Positions 35,009 through 44,257 of a stretch of DNA of 56,680 bases are shown piece after piece; position 1 is the stretch's first letter, and every line of letters begins with the position of its first letter. Below the pieces are notes generated by a model. The model made no database searches. It saw only the letters and a program-made list of their open reading frames with translations, and was not told the origin of the DNA. This DNA is from Sulfurimonas sp. (GTDB taxonomy: Bacteria; Campylobacterota; Campylobacteria; Campylobacterales; Sulfurimonadaceae), in the NCBI GenBank assembly GCA_027063645.1, contig JAMORK010000046.1, forward strand, positions 1 through 56,680. Reading direction: 5' to 3'. The translations under genes and the position numbers were made by a program.

Positions 35009-37297
35009 CTATACTTTTTCTTTCTCTTTAAACATCACACCCTCAAAAAGCACTTTATGGTGAATAATAGCACCACTCACCTCCTGCTCCTCTAAAGTAA
35101 GTCCATCAGGAACTTCCTCTGAGTGAAGTTGGATGGCTGTTTGTTTAAAGTTTGGCTCACCAGATTTTGGACAGAAGCTCTCATTTGTCAGAGTATTGAC
35201 AAGTTGCTCATTAAAGTGAAAAGGGACAAATACACTCCCCTCTCTTACACTTCCAGTTACTCTCACCACAACATCTTCAACACGACCACGAGGGGAGCTC
35301 AGTGCCATTCTATCGCCAGATTTCACTTTCATTCTAGCTGCATCTTTAGGACTTAAATCTACCCATGCCTCTGGTGCTAAATTATCGAGTATATCGATAG
35401 CTCGCGTTTTGGTACGAGTGTGCCACTGCTCCACTGTACGACCCGTGTTTAAGATAACTGGAAACTTTAGACTTATAGGTTCAGCCATAGGGTGCCACTC
35501 TAAACAGAGAAGATTTGCCTTTTGATCTGGCGTTCTAAAAGGAATCTCTGGAGTGTAAAGTCTTTTTGTACCATCAGGTCGCTCCTCATTACAAGGCCAC
35601 TGAATTCCACCTTTCTCCTCTATAAGCTCATAGCTCATACCACTATAGTCACAGAGTTGTCCCTTACTTACTTTTTTCCATTCATTAAAAGCATCACGAG
35701 GTTCACTCCAGCCATCAAAAAGCATCTTATGAACGCCATCAAAATATTTTGAAAACTCTAAGACAATATTAAAATCACCCTTAGAATCACCAAGAGGCTC
35801 AACTGCCTTGTTTGCCTTATTACAACGACGTTCTGAGTTTGTGTAAACACCCTCTTTCTCACCCCATGTAGCAGCAGCGAAGATAACATCTGCTATCTGA
35901 GCAGTATCACTAAAAAAAGCATCTTGCACTACAAGTAGGTCAAGCTTTGCAAGTGTTTTACGGAGTTTGTCTTGGTTAACAAAACTTACAAGTGGATTTG
36001 TCGCAGTAATCCAGAGTGCTTTAATCTCACCACGATCAATCGCATCAATAATCTCAGCATATTTATAACCACGCTCATGCGGAATAATCTCTTCAGGAAC
36101 ATTAACTATAGAAGCATACTCTTTAAGAGCTTTCTCATCTCCAAAGTTTCTATACCCTGGAAGGGAGGAAGTAAAACCTACCTCACGAGTTCCCATAGCA
36201 TTACACTGTCCCGTGATACTAAAAGGACCAGCTCCCTCACGACCAATATGCCCTGTTAAAAGGTGTAGGTTAATGATGGCACTGACTGTATCTGTTCCCA
36301 TAAAAGATTGGTTAATCCCCATAGTCCAACCAGTAAGTACTGCATCAGTCGCTACAAATTGACGTGCAAGTTCATAGAGTGTTTTTACATCTATACCTGT
36401 AATATTTGCTACCTCTTGTGGTGGATAATCTTGGAGGTGGCGTTTAAGCTCTTTGTAACCATTGGTATTTGCTCTAATGTAACCCTCATCTTCCCAACCC
36501 TGCTCCATCACTATGTATGCAAGACCATTATAGAGTGCCAAGTCGGTACGTGGCTTAATCGGAACATAGAGATCTGCCATCTGTGAAGTTTTGGAAGCTC
36601 TTGGATCGATTACAATCACTTTTTTCTTAGGATTTTTGTTTTTGTTGATATGCAAAGTAAGGATGGGATGATTATCAGCGATATTTGCACCCACTAAGAA
36701 GATAGTATCTGCTTTTTCAAAGTCTTCATACGAGCTTGTTGGACCATCACTTCCAAGGGACTGTTTATAACCCATAACTGCAGAAGCCATACAGAGTGTC
36801 GTGTTTCCATCATAATTATTTGTGCGAAGACCAAGCTGCACAAATTTTCCGAGGGTATAAAACTCTTCTGTAAGAAACTGACCTGTTCCTATGACTGCTA
36901 CAGCCTTGTTACCATGCTCTTTTTGAATCCTTTTAAACTCATCACTTACCTTCGTAAATGTCTCATCCCAACTCGCTTTATGAAGCTTACCATCTTTACG
37001 GATGAGTGGCGTTTCAATACGATGAGGCGAGTGAATCATCTGATGTTCAGAGAGTCCCTTAGGACAGAGTGTACCTTGATTTACAAAGTGCTTAGGATTT
37101 CCCTTTGTGTAAACAGCTTTGCCATCTTTTACACCTATGTAAAGACCACAACCAACACCACAATAACCACAAGTAGAGAAAACCCATTTATCAGGTTTTT
37201 TCTCATCACTTATCATTCCAAAAGTGGTATCATGAGAGAGTTTATACTTCTCCCTTTTTATATCGAAACCTAAAAAATCTTTTATCTTTGTTATCAT
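35009..37297 (-). CDS. nasA: Cytoplasmic assimilatory nitrate reductase (molybdopterin, NasA/NarB type)
   Basis: 762 residues. No Tat signal, so cytoplasmic, unlike napA. N-terminal 4Fe-4S ligands are Cys43, 46, 50 and 78 (STCGYCGVGC, TLCPKG). The Mo ligand is probably Cys169 (NTTLCMASAVMG), and the C-terminal cofactor-binding segment reads NTGRTVEQWHTRT, typical for NapA/NasA. No C-terminal 2Fe-2S or FAD domain is present, so electrons come from a separate protein, perhaps the DmsBC fusion upstream or a ferredoxin. It lies 75 bases after the second chemosensory cassette and 88 bases before nirA. Confidence 0.93.
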   Translation of the reverse strand: MITKIKDFLGFDIKREKYKLSHDTTFGMISDEKKPDKWVFSTCGYCGVGCGLYIGVKDGKAVYTKGNPKHFVNQGTLCPKGLSEHQMIHSPHRIETPLIRKDGKLHKASWDETFTKVSDEFKRIQKEHGNKAVAVIGTGQFLTEEFYTLGKFVQLGLRTNNYDGNTTLCMASAVMGYKQSLGSDGPTSSYEDFEKADTIFLVGANIADNHPILTLHINKNKNPKKKVIVIDPRASKTSQMADLYVPIKPRTDLALYNGLAYIVMEQGWEDEGYIRANTNGYKELKRHLQDYPPQEVANITGIDVKTLYELARQFVATDAVLTGWTMGINQSFMGTDTVSAIINLHLLTGHIGREGAGPFSITGQCNAMGTREVGFTSSLPGYRNFGDEKALKEYASIVNVPEEIIPHERGYKYAEIIDAIDRGEIKALWITATNPLVSFVNQDKLRKTLAKLDLLVVQDAFFSDTAQIADVIFAAATWGEKEGVYTNSERRCNKANKAVEPLGDSKGDFNIVLEFSKYFDGVHKMLFDGWSEPRDAFNEWKKVSKGQLCDYSGMSYELIEEKGGIQWPCNEERPDGTKRLYTPEIPFRTPDQKANLLCLEWHPMAEPISLKFPVILNTGRTVEQWHTRTKTRAIDILDNLAPEAWVDLSPKDAARMKVKSGDRMALSSPRGRVEDVVVRVTGSVREGSVFVPFHFNEQLVNTLTNESFCPKSGEPNFKQTAIQLHSEEVPDGLTLEEQEVSGAIIHHKVLFEGVMFKEKEKV

Positions 37298-37311
37298 AGA
37301 AACTCGCTAAT

Positions 37312-37317
37312 ATTATA
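37312..37317 (-). promoter_or_regulatory. Possible -10 element for nasA
   Basis: Minus strand TATAAT in TTAATATAATATTAG, only 15 bases upstream of the nasA start, so the leader would be very short. It lies in the 75-base gap behind the second cheR. Transcription could also read through from the chemosensory cassette. Confidence 0.3.
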
Positions 37318-37372
37318 TTAATTCAATAATAGCAGATATTGAAACTATATTATTCATAAAATGGTTTAATAT

Positions 37373-38203
37373 TTAAGCAATCTTTCTAAAAACATGAAAA
37401 CCATTTTTTATAGGAGTAAAAAGCTTTTTATCTATATTATTGGCATCTGCATGACCTAAAAAAAGTTTGGCATCTTTTTTCATTAAACTCCAAAAGGTTT
37501 TAAAACATCGTTGCTTATCGCGAGCATTGAAATATATCAACATATTTCGAGAAAAAAGTACATCATATTCCCCGAGTCTCTCTTGTATACCTTCATCAAA
37601 GATATTAATCTGTATAAACTTTGCTGCATGTGTAAGTGATTTATCTACCTGATATAACATACCAACTTTAGTAAAATATTTTTCTAATAAATGTTTAGGT
37701 AACTTATCTACACTGCGTTTAGAATACAAACCTGTTTTAGCTTTTTGAATCATTGTAGAATCTATATCAATCCCAACCATCTCAATATTTAACCTTTCAA
37801 TAAGCCCGGGAGTATCAAGGATACTTAACATAATCGAATATAGTTCCTCTCCACTAGAGCATGGTGATACTAAAATACGTACAGTTTTTAGCCCACTTGC
37901 TTCTATAAATTGCGGTAATACCTCTTTACTTAAAAGATTAAACTGCTCATGCTCACGCCAGAAGTAAGTTTCATTCACGGTGACAGCATTCGTTAAATCT
38001 TGAATCAATGTTTCAGAATTCAGAAATCGTAACCGATGATAAAATGTACTAAAACTTTCAATCTTATGTTTTAAAAATATCTCTTCAATTTTACGTTTAA
38101 AACGCAAGAGTTTTTGAGATTCTAAATGGATTCCTATATTTTTTTGAAGATACTCTGCTAGTTTTTCAAGCTCTTCTTGTGTTAAATTTATTTTACTGTC
38201 CAT
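37373..38203 (-). CDS. cheR: Chemoreceptor methyltransferase CheR (second copy)
   Basis: 276 residues, same length as the first copy. N-terminal helical domain and SAM domain with NAVTVNETYFWREHEQF, RILVSPCSSGEELYS, MVGIDIDSTMIQKAK and YDVLFSRNMLIYFN. Catalytic and SAM motifs are intact. It overlaps the second cheB by 11 bases. Last gene of the CheA-less cassette, next to nasA. Confidence 0.93.
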   Translation of the reverse strand: MDSKINLTQEELEKLAEYLQKNIGIHLESQKLLRFKRKIEEIFLKHKIESFSTFYHRLRFLNSETLIQDLTNAVTVNETYFWREHEQFNLLSKEVLPQFIEASGLKTVRILVSPCSSGEELYSIMLSILDTPGLIERLNIEMVGIDIDSTMIQKAKTGLYSKRSVDKLPKHLLEKYFTKVGMLYQVDKSLTHAAKFIQINIFDEGIQERLGEYDVLFSRNMLIYFNARDKQRCFKTFWSLMKKDAKLFLGHADANNIDKKLFTPIKNGFHVFRKIA

Positions 38204-39218
38204 AATCTAATATCTCATCTAATATATCATTAAAATCTAGTACTTTTTGAGCACCACCTCTAAGAGCTGCTTCTTTTGGCATACCATAAACAACAGCTGT
38301 ATTTTCACTCTCAGCAATTGTTGTTGCCCCATTTTTACGAAGTTCAAGCATACCATCAGCTCCATCATCACCTATACCTGTTAATTCAACAGCTAAAATA
38401 TTTTTCACTGGTAATACTTCACATGCACTAAAAAACATCTCATCCACAGAGGGTGTGAAAAATCTTTCTCGTATATTTGATGCTAAAGAGACAGTGAAGT
38501 TTTTTAATTTTTTTCTAAAATGTAGATGCTTTCCACCTTTTGCAATAATAACCCGTCCTTTTTGAAGTTCTATCCCATTATCAGCTTCTAAGACCTCAAC
38601 AGCAGAAAGACTATTAAGGCGCTTTGCAAAATTAGCTGTAAAGTCTGTTGGCATATGTTGTACAACACAAACAGCATGAGGATAATCTTTTGGAAGTGTT
38701 TTACATATCTTCTCAATTAAACGCGGCCCCCCTGTAGAAGAGCCTATAAGAACAAGCCCCATATTGACATCAACACTAATCTTTATTGCTTTTTGTGCAG
38801 AAGGCTCAAAATTTCGTCTTAAAGAGTGAGGCATAACTAACAATGCATTTTTCACTTTTTGTAAAATTTCTTCTGATATCTTCGTAATTTCCAAAGAATT
38901 TTTCGGTTTTGGTATATAATCAATTGCCCCAAGGTCTAATGCTTCAAATGTCACATCAGCATTTGCACTTACATAAGAGCTAACCATTAGAACACGTGTA
39001 GGCTTGGTTTTCATAATCTCCCTAAGAGTTTCAATACCGTTGAGTATAGGCATCTCTATATCTAGAGTTACTAAAGAAAAATGACTTTGGGCTAGTTTAT
39101 CTAATGCTTCTTGTCCATTTTTCGCAAATTCAACTTCATAGCCAGCACCCTCTAAGAGTTTAATCAGATAGCGTCTAATAACAGCTGAATCATCTACAAC
39201 AAGTATTCTTTTTTTCAT
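38193..39218 (-). CDS. cheB: Receptor methylesterase CheB (second copy)
   Basis: 341 residues. Receiver domain 1-125 with DDS (9-11), phosphoacceptor Asp53 (TLDIEMPILNG; the usual DG after the loop is NG) and Lys in IPKPKN. The methylesterase domain keeps IGSSTGGP, VQHMPTDFT and GIGDDGADGM. So it is likely active and needs a CheA; none is encoded next to it, so the kinase at 11597-14332 is the candidate. It lies 12 bases after the CheW gene. Confidence 0.93.
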   Translation of the reverse strand: MKKRILVVDDSAVIRRYLIKLLEGAGYEVEFAKNGQEALDKLAQSHFSLVTLDIEMPILNGIETLREIMKTKPTRVLMVSSYVSANADVTFEALDLGAIDYIPKPKNSLEITKISEEILQKVKNALLVMPHSLRRNFEPSAQKAIKISVDVNMGLVLIGSSTGGPRLIEKICKTLPKDYPHAVCVVQHMPTDFTANFAKRLNSLSAVEVLEADNGIELQKGRVIIAKGGKHLHFRKKLKNFTVSLASNIRERFFTPSVDEMFFSACEVLPVKNILAVELTGIGDDGADGMLELRKNGATTIAESENTAVVYGMPKEAALRGGAQKVLDFNDILDEILDYGQ

Positions 39219-39230
39219 TCTTTTCCCACT

Positions 39231-40565
39231 TTATGATAGTGATGCAATATATTTTTCATTCAATTTGACAATAACTTCATCATTATAAATAATTGCTCCA
39301 TTAATAAGACTATCTTTCGTTGAAGATGTTTCAGTAATCTCATCTTCATTTAAATATACAATATTATCTATATCATGCACCATAAATGCAACAATATGCT
39401 TTTTATACTCTATAAATATAGATTGAGTTACATCTTTCTTGCACTCAAAAACTAACTCTTTATCTAAACGTAATACATTTATAGCTCTATGGTTCCATGT
39501 AGCAATAAATTCTATATATTCACTTGTAACAATAGAAGAAGATTGTGTTTTACTTAAACTTTCTGTTTCTATAACCTGTCTTACACAACCCATATCAATC
39601 GAATATTTTTTACCATCCATTAAAAAGATGAGATAATCATATTTTTTGGCATGTATAGTATCATCAAAAGTACTATTATTTACATGTTTATGAATTTCAA
39701 TGTTTTTCATATAAAACTGAGGATTTATAATAGCTATGACATCTCCATCATGATTGTAAAAAGCATCCACACTAGAACTTGTTCCTTCAACTTCTTCTAT
39801 ACTAGAGAGTAGAAAGTTTTCAATATCATAAACCTCATCAACTTCAATACCGAGCTTTTTCCCTGCAATTTCTATTACAAGTATATCACTACTCTTAGAT
39901 GAGTGTTCTATCTCAGCGACAGCAATCACCTCATCTCGAACAGCCATTGCACCTTTCAAACTACCTGATGTTTTTTCTTGAAGTGTAAAAAGTTTACTGT
40001 CTTTTTCTAAGACCTCTTTTACATGCTTTGCTGCGATTGCATAAGAATTATCATTAATTTTAAAGAGAAGATAACTTGCCCTATTCTGTATACTTTTAGC
40101 TTCACTCTCTTTTACCTGTTTTACAACAGCCGCTGACATTGCAGGAATATCATACTTTTTAAAAAGTGGGTGCGGATAGATCTCACTGACTATCTCATCA
40201 GCTTCTCTATCTTTATAATGGTTCACTACCATATCTTCAGTATTTAAATCTACTGAAAGTTTTACACTCTCAATCTCTTCAAGTTTGGTGATCTCATCTA
40301 CTATCATTCCATAGTGCTTATTATTTTCATCACGAATCACCACTACACTTTTCTCTGTATCTAAATCTAAAAACTTATCGCTATACAATTTTGCAGTATC
40401 GATAAGAAGCATTACGTCATTATTGTACTTAGTAATACCTATAACACTAGAATGAAATCCTTTTACATCTTCATACTCTTCTAACTCAAAAACATACTCA
40501 ACATCTTTTGTATTAAAACAAAATACATCTTCAAAAAGCTTAAACGCCAATACAGATGTTTTCAT
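39231..40565 (-). CDS. Coupling protein with three CheW-like domains (second copy)
   Basis: 444 residues in three CheW-type segments at about 1-135, 160-300 and 310-444. Examples are YNNDVMLLIDTAKLYS, SLKGAMAVRDEVIAVAEI and WNHRAINVLRLDKEL. They are more divergent than in the first copy. The first domain carries an extra acidic region. The ATG overlaps the stop of the receptor gene (TAATG). Same order as in the first cassette. Confidence 0.84.
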   Translation of the reverse strand: MKTSVLAFKLFEDVFCFNTKDVEYVFELEEYEDVKGFHSSVIGITKYNNDVMLLIDTAKLYSDKFLDLDTEKSVVVIRDENNKHYGMIVDEITKLEEIESVKLSVDLNTEDMVVNHYKDREADEIVSEIYPHPLFKKYDIPAMSAAVVKQVKESEAKSIQNRASYLLFKINDNSYAIAAKHVKEVLEKDSKLFTLQEKTSGSLKGAMAVRDEVIAVAEIEHSSKSSDILVIEIAGKKLGIEVDEVYDIENFLLSSIEEVEGTSSSVDAFYNHDGDVIAIINPQFYMKNIEIHKHVNNSTFDDTIHAKKYDYLIFLMDGKKYSIDMGCVRQVIETESLSKTQSSSIVTSEYIEFIATWNHRAINVLRLDKELVFECKKDVTQSIFIEYKKHIVAFMVHDIDNIVYLNEDEITETSSTKDSLINGAIIYNDEVIVKLNEKYIASLS

Positions 40566-42466
40566 TAGTCATCCTTTAGTAGAGCTGCCACTTCTATAAG
40601 TTCACTTACATTTTCTGCCATCGTTTGTGAAATATTCTGTATATGTTCTGCTGCAACTTGAGATTCTTTTGCATTACTCAAGGATAAATTCGCTGCTGTT
40701 ACAGTTTGTTCAGAAGCTATTTCAGATTGAGATAGGGCACTCTCAATCTCTTCTAGTTTTATATTTATATCTTTAAAAGTTTCTACACTAAAAGCTATCT
40801 CATTTGTGTTGTCATCCATATCATTTGCTAAACCTATCAGAGATTCCGCCTCTTTTATACCTAATACTTGCATCTTATCGATTGCTTCTATGATACTCTC
40901 TGTTTCATCTTCAAGATTATCTACAATATCATTGATTTGGTCTAAGCTTTGTTCTGAGTTTTCTGCTAGATTACGGATGTCATTACTAACAACAGAAAAA
41001 CCTTCTCCAAGTTCACCAACTCGCATAGCTTCAACTGAACCATTGATAGATAATGCTGCTGTTTGAACAATAGTAAGCTCAATTTTTCTAAGAATTTTCT
41101 TTAAATACTTAATACTTTTTTTAATCTCTTTAGCCTGAGAAAGTATCTCTTCACTATCTGCTAAATTTTGTTTAGAATCATTCCCTGCTTTTGCTATTGT
41201 TGAAACATTATCTTTGAAGTTTTCTTGAATCTTTTCAATCTCACTGTTAACCTCTTGTATCGTTAACTGCACTTTTTTTGTAACTTCATTTGCATGAAGC
41301 GCAATTTTACTGTTCTTTTCAGCATCCTCTTGGGATATACTTGCTGCTTCTTCTATCTGATTGAGGGCAACCATACTTTGAGTCATAGAATTTTCAATCT
41401 CTTCAATTGCTGAACTCAACTCCTCTGCTGCAGAAGCCAAATCATTTACGATACTTTCATCAGAACTATCCTCTTCTATTTTAACAACAAGCTCTTCTAA
41501 CATTTTAGCAGCAGCATTAGACTGGTGAAAAGCTGTTGCTTGCATCGCTATAGTTTGTGTCACCTCACTTACAGCTCCTGCACTCTCCTCAGCTGCAGAA
41601 GCAATTGTTTCTGAGGAAAGTTGCATCTTAATGATCTCCTCATCTAAGATTTTAAACTCTTCAAGAGATCTATTTACATCTTCAACTATATTCATCAATG
41701 TTTGTATAAGCTCTTTCATCAACTGTGCATTTTCACTTGCATTTTGAGAAGCTTCTTCAACAGAACTTTTAGTATTGACAATAGTACCCTGAACACTTTT
41801 AACATTATTTTGGATATCTTGTACAACAGTTTTTATCTCTTGGGCATATGAGTTTGATTTTGAGGATAGTGCACGAATCTCTTTTGCCATCACAGAAAAG
41901 CTTTTTCCTTTCTCTTCAGCACGAGTTGCTTCTATAGCAGCATTAAGAGCAAGCAGGGAAGTTCTTTTTGCAAGTTTTGTTATAAGGTTTACCGTTTGAG
42001 AGATCTCCTCACCTGCGACACTTAAGCGCTCCCCAACTTCTCCAACATGTTCTGCAGATTTTGCAATACGAAGCATATTTTCAGAAGACTCTGTAATTTT
42101 ATTGGATGCTTTAGAGATGGAGTCTTCAAGTTTTTTAATACTTTGAGCAGATTTAGTACTCATCTTTAAAATACTAGTAGAATTAACTTTTATCTGATTT
42201 GTTGCACCAAGACTCTCTTCAGCTGCTCCAGAGCTCTCTTCAGCAGCCGCAGCTATACTCTCCATCGTAGACTTCAGCTCTTCTATGGCACCTAATCCAT
42301 CAGCTGTCGATCCTTGCAATGTATCTGCAGTAGTTTTTAATAAGCTAACATTATTATCAGGAGCACTCGAAGTTATCGACTTTTTGTGTTGTTGAGACTG
42401 AGTTTCTAGCTCTTCCTTAATCGTTTCTTCTGTTTCATGTTTAAATATTGTATTGATAAAAGGCAT
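40565..42466 (-). CDS. Soluble receptor-like protein with two tandem MCP signalling domains (second copy)
   Basis: 633 residues, no membrane segment and no ligand-binding domain. First tip at about 160-205 (KLAKRTSLLALNAAIEATRA, AKEIRALSSKS), second at about 464-510 (VQTAALSINGSVEAMRVGE, FSVVSNDIRNLAENS); both deviate more from the consensus than the first copy. Methylation-type sites are visible (IAAAAEESSGAAEESL; ETIASAAEESAGAV). GGGAG lies 8-12 bases from the ATG. About 70 bases downstream of the DmsBC fusion gene on the same strand. The input signal is unknown; nitrate-linked PAS or metabolic state are candidates. Confidence 0.88.
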   Translation of the reverse strand: MPFINTIFKHETEETIKEELETQSQQHKKSITSSAPDNNVSLLKTTADTLQGSTADGLGAIEELKSTMESIAAAAEESSGAAEESLGATNQIKVNSTSILKMSTKSAQSIKKLEDSISKASNKITESSENMLRIAKSAEHVGEVGERLSVAGEEISQTVNLITKLAKRTSLLALNAAIEATRAEEKGKSFSVMAKEIRALSSKSNSYAQEIKTVVQDIQNNVKSVQGTIVNTKSSVEEASQNASENAQLMKELIQTLMNIVEDVNRSLEEFKILDEEIIKMQLSSETIASAAEESAGAVSEVTQTIAMQATAFHQSNAAAKMLEELVVKIEEDSSDESIVNDLASAAEELSSAIEEIENSMTQSMVALNQIEEAASISQEDAEKNSKIALHANEVTKKVQLTIQEVNSEIEKIQENFKDNVSTIAKAGNDSKQNLADSEEILSQAKEIKKSIKYLKKILRKIELTIVQTAALSINGSVEAMRVGELGEGFSVVSNDIRNLAENSEQSLDQINDIVDNLEDETESIIEAIDKMQVLGIKEAESLIGLANDMDDNTNEIAFSVETFKDINIKLEEIESALSQSEIASEQTVTAANLSLSNAKESQVAAEHIQNISQTMAENVSELIEVAALLKDD

Positions 42467-42537
42467 ACCTAGTAACTCCCAATTTTAATTTATACTACAA
42501 ATAGTAAAGAAAAAAAAATTAAAAGTTGATTAAAGTA

Positions 42538-44106
42538 TTATCTTTGCTTTCCAACAAAAAATCCACCTGCCATTCCTAGAGGAACAACTGTAGTATAAAA
42601 TAAAAATCTATCACTTATCTCTGAGATAAAACTCACTATTAGCACTAATCCTAAAATAAATGAAGCATAAGCAAAGGAGCCACTACCTGCAAATACCAAT
42701 GCTAAAAGAGCTAAGACAACACCTGCAGTTATGAGTGTAACAAAGCGTACAATTTTTACATCTTTAAAGTTTTCATTGAGTAATCTTTTTGAACGCTGAA
42801 GCTGATACTCATTCTCTTTGATTGTATCAAGAGAGCGAATATCTTCATAACTAAAGAAAAGCTGTGCTAGTGCACCCAGCATTCCAAGTGCTATAAGAGG
42901 GATCACTACATCACTCAGTGAAAGCAGACTGCTTAAAAATGCCAGTAAAAAGACCCCCACATATGTTACACCAAAAAATTTCAAGTTTGTTGTAGATCTA
43001 TTCCATGATGGGCGAGCTCGTATACGATAAATCATCGCTTGTGCATAAATTCCAAAGATCCCAACTCCAAGAGTCAGAGCTTCAATGCCTAAACGAACAA
43101 GAGTATTTACCTCAAAAAAGTAGATTGCAACAACACCGCTCATCAACCCCGTAAAAACTCCTAGAGCTGCAGCCTCACGTGAAAGCCATGATGTTTTAAT
43201 ATTTTTCATTGCTGTCATCGCTAAAAAAGGGCGACCAAGATGAAGTGCTGAGAGTGGTAAACCAATAGCTGCTGGGAGTACAACCAAAAGAGCCATGATC
43301 CAGTTTGTTGCTTCAAAACCAAAAAGACTCATCACATCACCTAAAAAGAGTGCTAAAAATCCACCTAAAGAGATTTGAGTCAGAACTGTCATAAAAACAA
43401 GTGGCAACTCTTTATGTGCAGGCTTGAGTATATGCTCATCCATCTCTTTCATATTATCTGGAAGATTATCTGGGAGTGTATAGCGTGTTGTAGAGTTTGT
43501 TATACTAGCATCTGGGAGAAAAGGCATATTTCCTTGGGTCTCCATTTGAGAGGCTTTCCACTCTTGTATATTTACAGCTTCTATCTCAATGGCACCTGCT
43601 GGACAAGCTTGAACACAAGCTGGAGACTGTCCAACATCAAGACGCTCATGGCACATATGGCATTTTGTAACGATATTACGCTCTTCGTGAAACACTGGAA
43701 CGCCATAAGGGCAGTTCCATGTACAGTATTGACACCCTATACAAACATCATCATCATGAACAACAATCCCTGTTTCATCTATCTTGATGTAAGAGTTTGT
43801 AGGACACCCTTTTAAACACTCAGGATCTATACAATGATTACAACTCATAGAGTTTAAAAGCTGTGTAAAGGCTGGAAACTCTCCACCCTCCATCTCACCA
43901 ACACGACGCCACTTTATATCTGCTGGATTATTGTTTTGCTCATTACAAGCCACTTCACAACAGCGACAACCAACACAAGCAATAGCATTAAAGTGAAAAC
44001 GATACTGCTCCCCATCGTTTAGCTTTGGTATATCGATAGAGTAGGAACCACACTGCATCCCAGTATCGGCTTTGTGATCTATAAAACTCTCTAATGGTGT
44101 TTGCAT
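42538..44106 (-). CDS. Fusion of DmsB-type four-cluster ferredoxin and DmsC-type membrane anchor
   Basis: 522 residues. Residues 1-200 hold four 4Fe-4S motifs: Cys44/47/50/54, 89/92/97/101, 122/125/128/132 and 149/152/164/168. Residues about 230-522 contain about eight membrane segments of the DmsC/quinol oxidising type, e.g. LHLGRPFLAMTAMKN. DmsB and DmsC are separate in E. coli, while fusions occur near assimilatory nitrate reductases in some bacteria. It probably takes electrons from quinol and hands them to NasA. There is no Tat signal and NasA is cytoplasmic, so the Fe-S domain should face inward. Divergent from narK; 71 bases upstream of the second chemosensory cassette. Confidence 0.88.
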   Translation of the reverse strand: MQTPLESFIDHKADTGMQCGSYSIDIPKLNDGEQYRFHFNAIACVGCRCCEVACNEQNNNPADIKWRRVGEMEGGEFPAFTQLLNSMSCNHCIDPECLKGCPTNSYIKIDETGIVVHDDDVCIGCQYCTWNCPYGVPVFHEERNIVTKCHMCHERLDVGQSPACVQACPAGAIEIEAVNIQEWKASQMETQGNMPFLPDASITNSTTRYTLPDNLPDNMKEMDEHILKPAHKELPLVFMTVLTQISLGGFLALFLGDVMSLFGFEATNWIMALLVVLPAAIGLPLSALHLGRPFLAMTAMKNIKTSWLSREAAALGVFTGLMSGVVAIYFFEVNTLVRLGIEALTLGVGIFGIYAQAMIYRIRARPSWNRSTTNLKFFGVTYVGVFLLAFLSSLLSLSDVVIPLIALGMLGALAQLFFSYEDIRSLDTIKENEYQLQRSKRLLNENFKDVKIVRFVTLITAGVVLALLALVFAGSGSFAYASFILGLVLIVSFISEISDRFLFYTTVVPLGMAGGFFVGKQR

Positions 44107-44136
44107 AATCTTTTCCTAAAATGAAATAATAAGCCC

Positions 44137-44142
44137 ATTATA
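44137..44142 (-). promoter_or_regulatory. Likely -10 element for the DmsBC fusion gene
   Basis: Minus strand TATAAT in TTCTATATAATGGG, with TAAAAAG upstream but no proper -35. Transcription would start near 44130. Candidate promoter for the DmsBC-chemosensory-nasA-nirA stretch. Confidence 0.45.
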
Positions 44143-44218
44143 TAGAATGAGTGCACTTTTTAATCCATAAATATGTATAATTTTTAATCATATTACTGTC
44201 TAGTCTATGTATATTTTA

Positions 44219-44224
44219 TATTAT
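44219..44224 (+). promoter_or_regulatory. Possible -10 element for narK
   Basis: TATTAT in TTTATATTATACTTC, 34 bases before the narK start, in an AT-rich divergent promoter region. No activator palindrome was seen here. Confidence 0.35.
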
Positions 44225-44257
44225 ACTTCTCTCACAAATTAACTAGGAGATATTTTA

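Noticed and set aside
43375-43815. 146-codon plus-strand open frame opposite the DmsBC fusion
   Set aside because: Overlaps the cysteine-rich region of a clear gene; the protein has no recognisable pattern.
33007-44106. Denitrification genes beyond nitrate reduction (nirS/K, nor, nos)
   Set aside because: None is present in the window; the nitrite reductase here is of the siroheme assimilatory type.
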